Source: Chara braunii
Lineage: Eukaryota; Streptophyta; Charophyceae; Charales; Characeae
NCBI GenBank assembly: GCA_003427395.1
Contig: BFEA01000152.1
Coordinates: forward strand, 2,674,381 to 2,709,846
Direction of reading: 5' to 3'
DNA length: 35,466 bases
The notes beneath the pieces were generated by a model, which searched no databases, had not been told where the DNA came from, and worked only from the letters and a program-made list of their open reading frames with translations. Below are positions 1 through 8,439 of the stretch, piece after piece; position 1 is the stretch's first letter, and every line of letters starts with the position of its first letter. The translations under genes were made by a program, and so were the position numbers.

Positions 1-40
1 GGGGTGCAGCACCTGCTGAAAACCGGGCCCAGCGTCCATT
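1..40 (-). repeat. Short A-tailed SINE family, 5'-end fragment
   Basis: The sequence GCAGCACCTGCTGAAAACC followed by GGGCCCAGCGTCC recurs near 15100, 16840, 26870, 31510 and 31640. In the other copies a T-run lies on the left, so the element reads on the minus strand with an A tail. Only the minus-strand 5' end is inside this window; the rest lies beyond position 1. Family membership is seen directly; calling it a SINE is inference from size, dispersal and tail. Confidence 0.6.
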
Positions 41-224
41 AATAGAATAAGCTGTTACTATTTTTAGCACCATTTTTATTTTTTTATTTTTATTTTTTTT
101 ACCCGGATGTGCAAGAAATCTGTTCAGGTGAGAGTTGTGAAACCCAATTCATGAACAACACGAATCCGAGGTGAGATGATGACCAGATCAAAAGCATAAA
201 TAAATAGACGACTGGTGGATTCGA

Positions 225-287
225 AGTTCGAACCCCCAACATGCGAAGTATGATTCCGCTGGCACAAGCCAATGATCACACCAACAC

Positions 288-290
<3 letters not shown>
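225..290 (-). repeat. tRNA-like SINE head (weak)
   Basis: Read on the minus strand, this stretch has a B-box-like GGGGTTCGAACTTC and, about 50 nt upstream, a poor A-box-like segment around TGGTGTGATCATTGG. It sits directly against a CA/TG microsatellite. This fits a decayed tRNA-derived SINE head or a degraded tRNA pseudogene. The A box is weak, so the call is tentative. Confidence 0.35.
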
Positions 291-291
<1 letters not shown>

Positions 292-327
<36 letters not shown>

Positions 328-357
328 ATACACACACACACACACAAACACACACAC
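292..357. repeat. (CA)n microsatellite
   Basis: About 66 bp of CA dinucleotides with a few interruptions (CATACACATA, CAAACA). Open frames here are only repeat translation (Val/Cys runs). Confidence 0.95.
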
Positions 358-469
358 TTTGAAGCCTCTTGATGACGAAAGCCCTCACCTCACCTTGCAA
401 GAGAATTAGTCGTCCTTGTCTCTGGCTGGTCTCTCTATCCAGCAGGTATGACTGCCTAAGCTACTGCTA

Positions 470-747
470 CCGTCTTCCCCTGAACCTAACGCACATTATG
501 CGTTGTATTCGAGTGTTTGAAAAAAATTGATGACTCCAAAAGAATATGCATATGCGTTGTACTCGAATATTCTGTCTGTTTGAATAGAACGCATGCGTTG
601 TATTCGAATAAAGAATATGCATATGCGTTGTACTCGAATATTCTGTCTGTTTGAATAGAACGCATGCTTTGTATTCGAATAGAAAGTGACCTATGCGTTT
701 TGCATTCGTTTACAACGCATATGCGTTATGTTCCGGGGGAAGACAGG
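470..747. mobile_element. TA-flanked hairpin MITE, long variant (copy 1)
   Basis: The left end CCGTCTTCCCC and right end GGGGGAAGACAGG are inverted and flanked by TA on both sides (468-469, 748-749). Inner parts of the arms share GAACxTAACGCA on the left and the inverse on the right. The interior has a 70-bp class direct duplication: GCATATGCGTTGTACTCGAA followed by TATTCTGTCTGTTTGAATAG occurs twice, near 547-600 and 610-663, so this copy is more than twice the size of other family members (105-150 bp). TA duplication suggests mobilisation by a Tc1/mariner-type transposase; none is encoded here. Family membership is seen directly; the mobilising enzyme is inferred. Confidence 0.8.
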
Positions 748-973
748 TAGTCTAGCCTATATACTCAACCAGCCACCATCCATGCTGCAGCAGTCCTGTG
801 TCACCGCGGTCGACAGCCGTCTGAGTCTGCCAGCCTGCCGGAGCTCCTCCTTGGGCCCACCTGGTCCCACCTCGTAGGTAGGTACTTGTCAACCTCTCTC
901 TCCCACAGCCTTCCTTTGTCCTCCAAAAACGTCCCCTTCTATCCCCACCGTCCACTATCACGGTGTCGCCGAC

Positions 974-1167
974 CTTCTTCCTCAGAGCACCAAACAGCTA
1001 TGGTGCTGGCCTTCTTCCTCAGCACCAACCAGCTACGGTGTCGGCCTTCTTCCTCTGCACCAAACAGCTACGGTGCCGGCCTTCTTCCTCAGCACCAAAC
1101 AGCTATGGTGCCGACCTTCTTCCTCAGCACCAAACAGCTATGGTGCTGGCCTTCTTCCTCAGCACCT
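974..1167. repeat. 35-bp minisatellite, about 5.5 units
   Basis: The anchor CTTCTTCCTC recurs at 974, 1011, 1046, 1081, 1116 and 1151, a 35-bp period after one 37-bp first unit. The unit contains AGCACCAAACAGCTA. Because 35 is not a multiple of three and the unit has no stop in several frames, overlapping open frames cross the array. They are not evidence of a gene. Confidence 0.95.
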
Positions 1168-2298
1168 CCAGTATCTAAAAACTGTCCACTGTCCATAGTA
1201 CAGTGGCTGCGACTTCCCGGATTCGTTCTTCTTTGGAGTGAGTTGTGACGCTTCGGAGTCTTCTGACGATTTGACCCAAGCCAAGCCACCGACCTGGAAT
1301 ATTAGATGCACGGCTATGTTCATGTGTCCTGTTCGATCATATCCGGCCGAGTGCGTAGAAGATGGGACCACAGTGCCCCAAGGAATCAGTCACCGCAATC
1401 CAGCAATCTCCCGACCCAAGCGGTCAAATACCTTCTGCAACAGAGCCAGAGTTGTCTCCTCCTACAAAGGCATTGCGGAAGCTGAAAGGCCACAGTATGG
1501 AGACCGCCCATCTCATGTAGGGCCCAGCACATTCTTGCATGGAGCTCTCTCAATGCTGTTCAGAATCGCTCTCTCAACATCTGTTTAGCTTCACTGTTAC
1601 CTCCCGCCAATCCCTTCATTAGTGATTTGAACTGATTTCCAGTGTCTTAAACTGCTAGTACACGGCCCCAGCCTTGCAGAAAGTTTTTGTTGCCATAAGC
1701 AAAACTCGGAGGCACCGCGCGGCCAAGCCCGCCGTTGAAAAAAAAAAAACCAGCGGCCTCCGAAGTGGTGCGGGTTTCATGCTGACACCCGCGGGCCGAT
1801 ATGTGGTGTACTGGTGCTTTGAGTTCTTAACCTTATTTGCCTCCTCTTGTCTTGTACTAAGTCTACGTAAATGCTGTGGTGCCCTTGTCCTTCTGCTTGG
1901 CTTTGCCTTATTAGCCTCTTGTCCGCTCTTCTGTTTGGCTTTGCCGCGTCTTCGCTCTTCTGTTTGGCTTTGCCTCGTGTTCGCGCTTCTGTTTGTCCAT
2001 TGCCTGGCCAAGAGTCTCAGGTTGTGTTCCCCTGATGTGAAAGCGGCTGACCGCCTGGCAGCTATGGACTGCATCATGTGTTGCAAGGCTTCCTGCTGTT
2101 CTCATGCTCATCGCTGCTCGAGCTTGCAGCTTTTGCTGTGTGTCTGGCTGGGTTACTCGAGTCCAACTCACCTGTCCGTAACTTCACCTGAGCCTGACTT
2201 ACCCCCCTACTTAGGCCTCGGACACTTGCGCTTGACTGGTTCATGTCCCTCCACCTGACATGATTAACATCCCCGAATGCGAGCTAGACCCAAGACTA
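1168..2298. other. No recognised gene; degenerate repeats
   Basis: I see no gene in this 1.1-kb stretch. There is a 10-nt A-run near 1740 and an imperfect array of about 36 bp built on CTTCTGTTTGGCTTTGCC between about 1889 and 2000. Frames of 140-190 codons on both strands overlap the same DNA, lack recognisable motifs and are rich in Cys/Leu or Arg/Gln from the repeat. Confidence 0.6.
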
Positions 2299-2445
2299 CC
2301 GTCTTCCTCCGAACACAACGCACCCTCATACCGAATGTATACGACTTCCCCCGAACACAACGCACCCTCTTACCGAATGTATACCAGCTATCTTTCCGGT
2401 CTGATGCAGCCAAAATGAGAGTGCGTTTTGTTCGGCGGAAGACCG
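2299..2445. mobile_element. TA-flanked hairpin MITE (copy 2)
   Basis: CCGTCTTCCTCCGAACACAA on the left pairs with the inverse at the right end (TTGTTCGGCGGAAGACCG), with flanking TA at 2297-2298 and 2446-2447. A 40-bp left-arm segment (CCCGAACACAACGCACCCTC and the bases after it) is duplicated in tandem. The right end has GACCG instead of GACGG. Non-autonomous, non-coding. Confidence 0.8.
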
Positions 2446-2840
2446 TACCACTTCTCTCATTGGTCTCTAAGCTACGAAAGACTCCCAGGTACTGTCTTCG
2501 TGTACAGCCGAGCTCTCGCTCATTCCAAGGCACAGACTGGGTCTGATCTGCTCAAGGACCGCACCTACTGCCATCAACTAATTAGCGCTGGATTGGGTGT
2601 ACGATGACACCGTCAAGTTCGGCGTCAACCTGGATTCACAGACCCTTTTGACCGGCTATCTCCCTCACTACGGTAGTCCCCAATTGCGTTACAAATGCAG
2701 CCTGAATGATTGATTGGACTAAACAGACACTCTCTAATTGGATGCTGAATAGTCTGATCAGTGAAGACGCAACTAGTAGTTAGTCCCTTTTTGCACTGAA
2801 CCAACCGTTCCACACTAACTGCATCAGGACTAACCACCTA

Positions 2841-2946
2841 CCGTCTTCACCCGAATAGAACGCTCGGTCATTCTCGCTGCATCTGGACTGAAACTTGGGC
2901 CAAAATGCAGCTATAATGACCGGGCGTTCTATTGGGGTGAAGAGGG
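2841..2946. mobile_element. TA-flanked hairpin MITE (copy 3), inserted in a SINE
   Basis: A nearly complete palindrome of 106 bp. The left arm CCGTCTTCACCCGAATAGAA and its inverse on the right meet around a short centre containing GACTGAAACTTGGGCC. TA lies at 2839-2840 and 2947-2948. Sequence on both sides (CACTAACTGCATC at left, ACAGCTGTAATTGCAGAAG at right) matches the neighbouring tRNA-derived SINE copy at 3000-3118, so the MITE landed inside a SINE. Confidence 0.85.
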
Positions 2947-2959
2947 TAGTTAGCCACAA

Positions 2960-3118
2960 CAGCTGTAATTGCAGAAGAAGAAAAGTGTGACACCAGTGGA
3001 GTTCGAACCAGTCCACCCACGATTAACCAACAGCTGTAATTAAAGAAGAAGAAAAGTATTGACACAAGCGGAGTTCGAACCGTTCCACACTAACTGCATC
3101 GGTCCTAATCGCCTAATT
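2960..3118 (-). repeat. tRNA-derived SINE, tandem pieces
   Basis: Two minus-strand copies of the same unit lie head to tail. Each has a B box GGTTCGAACTCC (plus-strand 2999-3010 and 3071-3082) followed by CTTTTCTTCTTC and ACAGCTGTTG-type sequence. The upstream copy at 3083-3118 keeps part of the tRNA body. A third relative starts near 3566 (ACAGCTGTATTTGCAGAAG). The B box is the internal Pol III promoter element known from tRNA-derived SINEs; the A box is not clear. Confidence 0.55.
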
Positions 3119-3788
3119 AAACCAGCAGTAGTTCCTAAAGTCGTGCCCGTTAACAAGCCACGATTTTAGGAAATGTACAGGTCACTACAGGAGTGGCCAA
3201 ATTCATCCGACTCGAAATGTTTCTACTCTATTTTTTTTCCCACGGCCGATAGCTCGGCCAAGCGGGCTATGCACTGTTCATCAAATGCCGCCGACGAGTA
3301 CCGGCCCTGGGCCGTTCGGCCTAGGACCGGCCGCCGGCCGGTAGTGCTTTGGTGTGGGAGGGCTGGTGACCCCAGAACAAGCTCGTTGACCGCCTGCTGG
3401 TCCAACCGTTGGGCGTAGCCGCACAAGTGAAAACGACCTCGTGGATAAAGGGAAAAAAACCAAAAAAAAAAAAGAAAGGGAGGGGGGGGGGGGGGGGGGG
3501 AGGAGGAAACAGCTTTTGGCTCGTCAAAATAGATCTGGGTGAACTGGTGGCTTAAATCAACCGGTGACAACAGCTGTATTTGCAGAAGGGAAGTACGACA
3601 AGCGGAATTCAGTAATATCACCGCCAAGTATGCAGTCGGCACTTAAGTACTTTTAGTACTTTGCCATATCTCGCTTCGCTCTTCCCTCCCCCTTCAGCTG
3701 ACGGACTATTCCGGATGAATGGTGCACAGGCAAACGATTCCAGACCCACTCCTTGCATTGCAATCAAGCTGAGGGCAAACCCAAAGCG

Positions 3789-3789
<1 letters not shown>
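3119..3789. other. No recognised gene; G-tract and SINE tail
   Basis: The stretch contains an A/G-rich patch, a run of 20 G at about 3482-3501 and a partial copy of the ACAGCTGTxxTTGCAGAAG SINE tail near 3566-3590. Minus-strand frames with poly-Pro come from the G-run. No gene signature is seen. Confidence 0.6.

Positions 3790-3860
<71 letters not shown>
3790..3860 (-). repeat. Oligo(T) tract, 71 nt
   Basis: An uninterrupted run of 71 T. It could be the A tail of a minus-strand retroinsertion, but I could not identify a body to its right (3861 onward) or a clear target duplication. Confidence 0.8.
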
Positions 3861-3861
<1 letters not shown>

Positions 3862-4318
3862 GTACCTCGCTACATTGTGACTCCCTTGTTAAGTGAATTT
3901 CATTCCCTTTGTGTTTTTTGTTTGGTGGACTACACTGTAAAGGTTTTTTTTTCCCTGAGTGGTGCTGGAGGACATAATCAAGGCACGAGCTGATCTCGCT
4001 TCCGCTCTGGAAGGCACCGACGCAAGGACACATCAAGGGATGACTAAAAAGCTCACTGGTGTACCATATGTGCCAAAGCTTACGTGAACCATCGAATCCG
4101 GTCATAATACAAGCAAGCTGGCCTGTTATACTCATGTGCAGTCATGTTGCTAGCAGGGCCTCACCATCAGCAGAGGAAGAGGAGGGGGTTCCACTGACCA
4201 GAGAGGCAGCTCTGACAAAGCGATAGTAAACTTTGGAGGGGGTCGTTGCACGATGCACGCAGGGAGGAGAAGAGGAAAGAGGAGAAAGCAGCGGGACCGT
4301 AAAACTTCACCAGATGTT

Positions 4319-4426
4319 AAAAAAAAAAAAAAAAAAAAAGAAAGAAAGAAAGAGGAGAAAGGAAAAAGAGGGAAGGAGAAGAGAAAAGGAGGGGCTTGGA
4401 GATGGGTAAGTCCTGTGTGAGGGAGG

Positions 4427-4463
<37 letters not shown>

Positions 4464-4500
4464 ATGCAGATAAGGAAGAAGAAAGAGGAGAAAGGAGAAG
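4319..4500. repeat. Polypurine tract
   Basis: An A-run is followed by about 160 bp of GA-rich sequence, including a clean (GA)n stretch near 4429-4462. The purine strand asymmetry gives long Ser/Leu/Phe frames on the minus strand. It sits directly upstream of the U6-like sequence. Confidence 0.85.
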
Positions 4501-4511
4501 GGGAAAGGGGA

Positions 4512-4574
4512 GTCCTCCGGGACATCCGTTAAAATTGGAATGATACAGAGAAGATTAGCATGGCCCCTGCGCAA
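4512..4574 (+). pseudogene. U6 snRNA retropseudogene, 3'-truncated
   Basis: This matches U6 spliceosomal RNA from the 5' stem-loop (GTCCTCCGGGACATCCG) through the ACAGAGA box (ATACAGAGAAGATTAGCATG) to CCCCTGCGCAA, then passes into an A-run where the functional gene has GGATGAC. The 5' end is the plant form. It lacks the 3' half, and I see no plant U6 promoter elements (USE, TATA) in the GA-rich upstream DNA, so it is probably a processed copy. U6 normally forms the catalytic core of the spliceosome with U2; this copy should not be functional. Confidence 0.85.
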
Positions 4575-4849
4575 AAAAAAGGGAAAGAAAATAGGCTTCG
4601 AGAAGTGTAAGCTCTGCCACAGAGAGACGCGATTGCCTCGTCGACGGGCAATCTTGACAGGACTAGCAGGAACCAAACGGGGGGGGGCGGGGGCGGTGTG
4701 AAAGGCCCGATGTGAAGATGGAGAAAGAGGAGAGAAGAGGAGAGGGGCAGAAGAGAGATCTGAACAGTTAAGAAGAAAGCAGGGGATCAAGGTGTAAGGT
4801 GGAGATGTTTCGCAATTGACGGTGTGATCGTGTAGGACTGAAAAAAAAG

Positions 4850-5510
4850 GTCAGGTGCATCGAGTGGGCATGCATCCCCACTCGCCTGTCGGAAATGTTT
4901 TAGGCCTAACTTTCGGCCAATCGAGTGGGGGGATGCTGCGGATGCATCCTGAAAATTTGATCAACCAAGGTTCTACGCTTTTGACGGCGATTGGACAGCG
5001 GGACTGAAGAGTCGTCCAAGGGCATGGCAGGTGGGAAACTGGAAGGGGAAGAGACTGGCCTGTGTCGGCAGGTTCGGTCAATCGAGTGGGCATGCATCAT
5101 GAAAAATGGACTAGGTTCCACCGTGCCACAATTCTGAAAGCGATCGCATAGCACGGTGGGGACTAGAGAGTCGTATCTCGAGGCATGGCAGGCAGAGGAA
5201 TACTGGCATTGGAAGACTGGCCTGTGTTGGGGGCTTGAACCGTGGACCTGTTGGCTGTGTTGGGTTTGGTCAAGTGAGTCGGGCTGCGTCATGAAAAACG
5301 GACAAGGGTCGAGACGGTGATCGTGTAGCACAGTGCGACTGGAGAGTCGTCTCAAGGCATGGAAGGTGGAAAACTGGCAGGAGTGACATCACCGAAAACT
5401 GGCCTGTGTCCCATTAGAGGCGTAGAGCATGGCAACAGCTGTTCGCTCGATCGCGTGGGGATGCAGCATGATGGAAATTTGACAAGGTTCTACGCTTCTG
5501 ATGTAGTGTG
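4850..5510. repeat. Diverged satellite, about 160-180 bp units
   Basis: At least three to four diverged units. The landmark AGAGTCGT followed by AGGCATGGxAGG occurs near 5006, 5166 and 5344. A second landmark, CGAGTGGGCATGCATC or its variants, occurs near 4860, 5081, 5270 and 5452, each followed by ATGAAAAA or a similar run. ACTGGCCTGTGT ends three units. Unit length varies (about 159-180 bp). No coding signal is seen. Confidence 0.8.
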
Positions 5511-5637
5511 AAAATTCTGCTGAGGAAAAGACAAGACGCTAAAGAAAGGGTTGGATCGATTCTGAACGTCGTGAATTGGGCCGGGCCCCGCTGCAGTGCT
5601 TACCAAATGCGTGAAACGGCAAGGGTATCTTCAGCTA

Positions 5638-5745
5638 CTGTCTTCACCCGAATAGAATGCCCGGTCATTATCGTCGCTGCATCGGGACCGAAAGTTGTGC
5701 CAAATACAGCTATAATGACCGGGNGTTCTATTCGGGTGAAGACGG
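5638..5745. mobile_element. TA-flanked hairpin MITE (copy 4)
   Basis: CTGTCTTCACCCGAATAGAA at left and its near-perfect inverse at right (ending GGTGAAGACGG) flank a short centre with GGGACCGAAAGTTGTGCC. TA lies at 5636-5637 and 5746-5747. One ambiguous base (N) falls in the right arm at 5724. The whole element is 108 bp and can fold almost completely. Confidence 0.85.
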
Positions 5746-6040
5746 TAGTACTCGGAAGCATACGCTAAGTTCCTGACCAAATTAGTGTTCTCTCTTTCAC
5801 GTTCGGAGAGGGGTGCAGCGAGGGCCTTCAACGGGTGGAAAACAAGCAGGCATGTCATGGACGATTTGTAGAAAAAAAAGAAAAGAAAAAAAGGGCTTGT
5901 TTTCGGCATTTCGAGCAGCATGTTGGCCGGCAGGTTCATCATTCATGCAATTGAGAGAGAGGACGCAGCTCGAGAATTGGGCGAAGTCCTGCATGCTCGT
6001 GATGAGTAAAGGAGGTTCTGAGGAAAAGACACAAGGCGGG

Positions 6041-6360
6041 TATAGGAGTTAACCCGGGCTTCAGCGGAGGGAAAGGCGGGACAAGTTAACCTGAGTCAGG
6101 AATCAAGGGTTAAGACAAGGTGGGTATACAAGTTAACCCGTGTCAGGAATTCCGGGGAAGGGAAGAGGCAAGGGATGGAAAGCAAGGGGAGGGAAGGCAA
6201 GGGGGTATAAGTTAACCCGGGTCAGGAATTTGGGGACGAGTTAACGCGAGTCAGGAATCAAGGGTAAGACAAGGCAGGTATACGAGTTAACCCGTGTCAG
6301 GAATTCCGGGGAAGGGGAAGAGGCAAGGGATGGAAAGCAAGGGGGGAGAGAAGTCAAGGG
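6041..6360. repeat. Tandem repeat with GAGTTAACCCG core
   Basis: The core AGTTAACCCGxGTCAGGAAT or variants recurs six or so times. A longer block (from AAGTTAACCTGAGTCAGG through AAGGGATGGAAAGCAAGG) occurs twice, at about 6084-6210 and 6238-6345. The array is purine-rich and non-coding. Confidence 0.85.
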
Positions 6361-7372
6361 AAGTGTGAGTGAACTTGGGAAGCCGCCGCCAATGACCACC
6401 AGAGTAGCGAGTTAGTTAGAGCCATATATATGTATATAATATATATTGTCACAAGAGTATAATATACAGTTGCTTACCTGAATGGTTTTCGTCCTATAGA
6501 TCAGTGGGAGGGCTGCTGCCATCGCCCGCATCCTTATGATAGTTGTCCTATCTGTCGTGAGGGTCTTACTTAGACGTACCTTGCACCCTGACAAAAATGT
6601 GCAGGTGCGCTGAAAAGAGTGTACAAGAATGTGCAAAGGTGGGAAACCCTTCACTAAAACTGCAAAACAGTGAAGACTGCAGTTAAAGAAGAACATAAGT
6701 TTGTGTCGTCTTACTTTGTTTCTACCCTGCACCCTAACACCCTCAAAGAGTCCGAAGGGTGAAAATGAGAATAAAAAATGAAGAAGGAAGTGCAGGTGCG
6801 CTGAAAAATGAACGTGGTAGACTCTTCACCAAAACTGCAAGTGAAAGAAAGAAGAAGGCAGTAAAAGAAAGAAGATGTTTATGGCACCCTTATTTTATTT
6901 TTATTTTTTCTCCCTCTGCCTATCGATTTTCCTTTTCTGCTCTTCTCTCCCTTGTGTTTGACACCTCTTCCTTCACTCTGCCTCTTTCCCATAGCGTGCA
7001 AGTGGGCTGTTATGGCATACGGGGATGGGGGCAGCTCGCGCTCAACTTCATCAACGTGGCGAGCCTTGTACGTTAGAGGCACAGTGTAGGAGGCATTAAG
7101 AAGACTGAGAAACCGAATGATTTCAATGTGTCTTTGTTTCTGATTTTTATCCTTTGATTCAGTGTAAATATTTTTTGTAAAACACTGAAAGAAATAATAA
7201 TACTGTGAAGCAAAGTGTCATTCTGGTTTGTCTGTCTCTTTGCCTGTCTGTCCTTTCATTTTTCTTTTCTTTGCTCATCTTATTTCTTCTTCTACTTCAC
7301 GTGCTCATGCTCTTAGTCAATAGTTCTGTGACAATATATATATGTGACGATATATGTGACGATATATAGTTG
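6361..7372. other. No recognised gene; one diverged duplication
   Basis: A segment with GTGCAGGTGCGCTGAAAA and TTCACxAAAACTGCAA occurs at about 6600-6670 and again at 6790-6842, showing an old local duplication. AT-rich patches occur near 6424 and 7335-7370 (TGTGACGATATAT repeated). No gene is recognised. Confidence 0.6.
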
Positions 7373-7598
7373 ATGCCACCCACACGTGTCCAATTTTGCA
7401 ACTTTACTGATGTGGCATTGAGTGTTGCTCCTGACATGACCTTACCAGACTCCGTGAACTGCGAGCCGCAGGGCCTTTCCGCATTGTTCAGATCTTGTGG
7501 ACGGTCATGTTGTCTCTGTTGATTACAATATCATCTCAGACGATAACCTTCGCAAGCTGTTTCAAGAAGGTTCTAAATATCGTTTGAACGGGGAGACT
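7373..7598 (+). pseudogene. Penelope-like retroelement coding fragment
   Basis: The frame through 7458-7598 reads HCSDLVDGHVVSVDYNIISD and then DNLRKLFQEGSKYR. This resembles a conserved block just upstream of the reverse transcriptase core in Penelope-like elements (GHVVTGDL..I....LRxLxxxGxxYR). Upstream, from about 7373, a different frame reads MTLPDSVNCEPQ, compatible with the Pro/Cys segment before that block, so a frameshift lies near 7480. The frame then meets an N at 7599 and the hammerhead at 7600, with no RT catalytic motif or GIY-YIG endonuclease. The family match is from memory of motif pattern, not from a search. It is certainly non-functional. Confidence 0.6.
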
Positions 7599-7599
7599 N

Positions 7600-7652
7600 A
7601 CTGTTGAGGGTTCAGCCTCCTGATGAGTCGGTGAAACTCCGACGAAACAGTT
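7600..7652 (+). ncRNA. Hammerhead ribozyme, type III, copy 1
   Basis: All conserved core nucleotides are present: CTGATGA at 7620-7626 and GAAA at 7644-7647. Stem II is GTCGG/CCGAC (7627-7631 with 7639-7643), closed by TGAAACT. Stem I is GAGG/CCTC (7606-7609 with 7616-7619), closed by GTTCAG. Stem III is ACTGT/ACAGT (7600-7604 with 7647-7651). The cleavage triplet is GTT, so predicted cleavage follows 7605. Open stem III makes this type III. An alternative type I reading uses a 2-bp stem III (AC/GT, cut after GTC at 7656), but the flanking bases do not form stem I. It lies directly after the Penelope-like fragment. Confidence 0.85.
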
Positions 7653-7898
7653 TGTCACAGCCCCTCGTTTGTTGTCCTCTTCTCCCTCTCTGCCTACGGT
7701 TTACCGGGCAGTTCTATTTGTGACGATATATCTATATATATTTAGGAGCCATAAATTTTATTGTTGGAGGGAAGACAATATGGCGAACAAGCAAAAAACA
7801 TGAAAAAGGGAAGTTTCTGAATGCAACAGGGAGGAGAAAGAGAGGAACCCCAACCTAATCTAGAATGAGTCTGGACTCTGGATGCACAGCTCACCTCC

Positions 7899-8046
7899 AA
7901 CAGTCGAAACTTTATTTTTTTTTATTTTATTTTTTTATTTTTTATTTTTTTTTATTTGGACCATTTCTCGATTTATGCGTGTCATCCTTTCGCAGGGGCC
8001 ATGCTAATCTTCTCTGTATCATTCCAATTTTAACAGTCGAAACTTT
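7899..8046 (-). pseudogene. U6 snRNA retropseudogene with 15-bp target duplication
   Basis: On the minus strand, 8033-7954 reads the U6 body from TTAAAATTGGAATGATACAG through the ACAGAGA box and CCCCTGCG to the plant-type 3' end CATAAATCGAGAAATGGTCC. An A-rich tail with scattered T (plus-strand 7914-7953) follows. The insertion is bounded by the direct repeat AACAGTCGAAACTTT at 7899-7913 and 8032-8046. Tail plus duplication is the hallmark of LINE-mediated retroposition. About 22 nt of the 5' stem-loop are missing and no promoter is present. Confidence 0.92.
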
Positions 8047-8110
8047 AGCGCCCTTTCTTTTTTTGTTTTTTTTGTTTTGTTCTTACTGTCCTGGATGATG
8101 TCGATCCAGC

Positions 8111-8300
8111 GGCCTAGCTCAATTGGTTAGGCACGCAAGTGGCATTCGGGAGGTTGTGGGTTCAATCCCCATGGCCGCCTGCGGCACTCTTGGAGCCAAC
8201 CAACCGAGATAGTCTGCTGGATCCTCCCAGTTGGTATCAGTAAGGTTTTCAGCCAACATGGGTGTGCGTGGGTTGCGTGTGGTGTGGGTGAGAGTGTTGG
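8111..8300 (+). repeat. tRNA-derived SINE
   Basis: A box TAGCTCAATTGG at 8115-8126 and B box GGGTTCAATCCCC at 8158-8170 have the spacing of a tRNA gene, which is the internal Pol III promoter. The non-tRNA body follows (GGAGCCAACCAACCGAG, then TTGGTATCAGTAAGG and a GTGTGGGTG-rich part). The anticodon arm does not fold as a clean functional tRNA. The 3' end is not certain; related sequence may run to about 8440. Confidence 0.75.
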
Positions 8301-8439
8301 CTTTAGACGCTAATGTTACTCGATGGGGGTGGGGGAAGATGAAAACGGACGCACAGTTTATGGCGAATGCTCGGTCCTTGTGTTAGCTGGGGCCCCCACC
8401 GGCAGCCCCAATCCTGCACCCTAAACGCTAGGGCAAAGG

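Noticed and set aside
886-1248. Plus-strand frames with a Ser/Thr/Leu repeat
   Set aside because: They are translations of the 35-bp minisatellite in different frames.
4512-4574. Functional U6 snRNA gene
   Set aside because: The 3' half is missing, the sequence passes into an A-run and no USE or TATA element is seen upstream.
7644-7656. Type I hammerhead reading with mini stem III AC/GT and cleavage after GTC
   Set aside because: The bases before CTGATGA and after GTC do not pair to make stem I in copies 1 or 3, whereas the type III helices pair fully in copies 1 and 2; kept only as an alternative.
8111-8185. Functional tRNA gene
   Set aside because: A and B boxes are good, but the anticodon and acceptor stems do not form a clean cloverleaf and a SINE body follows.
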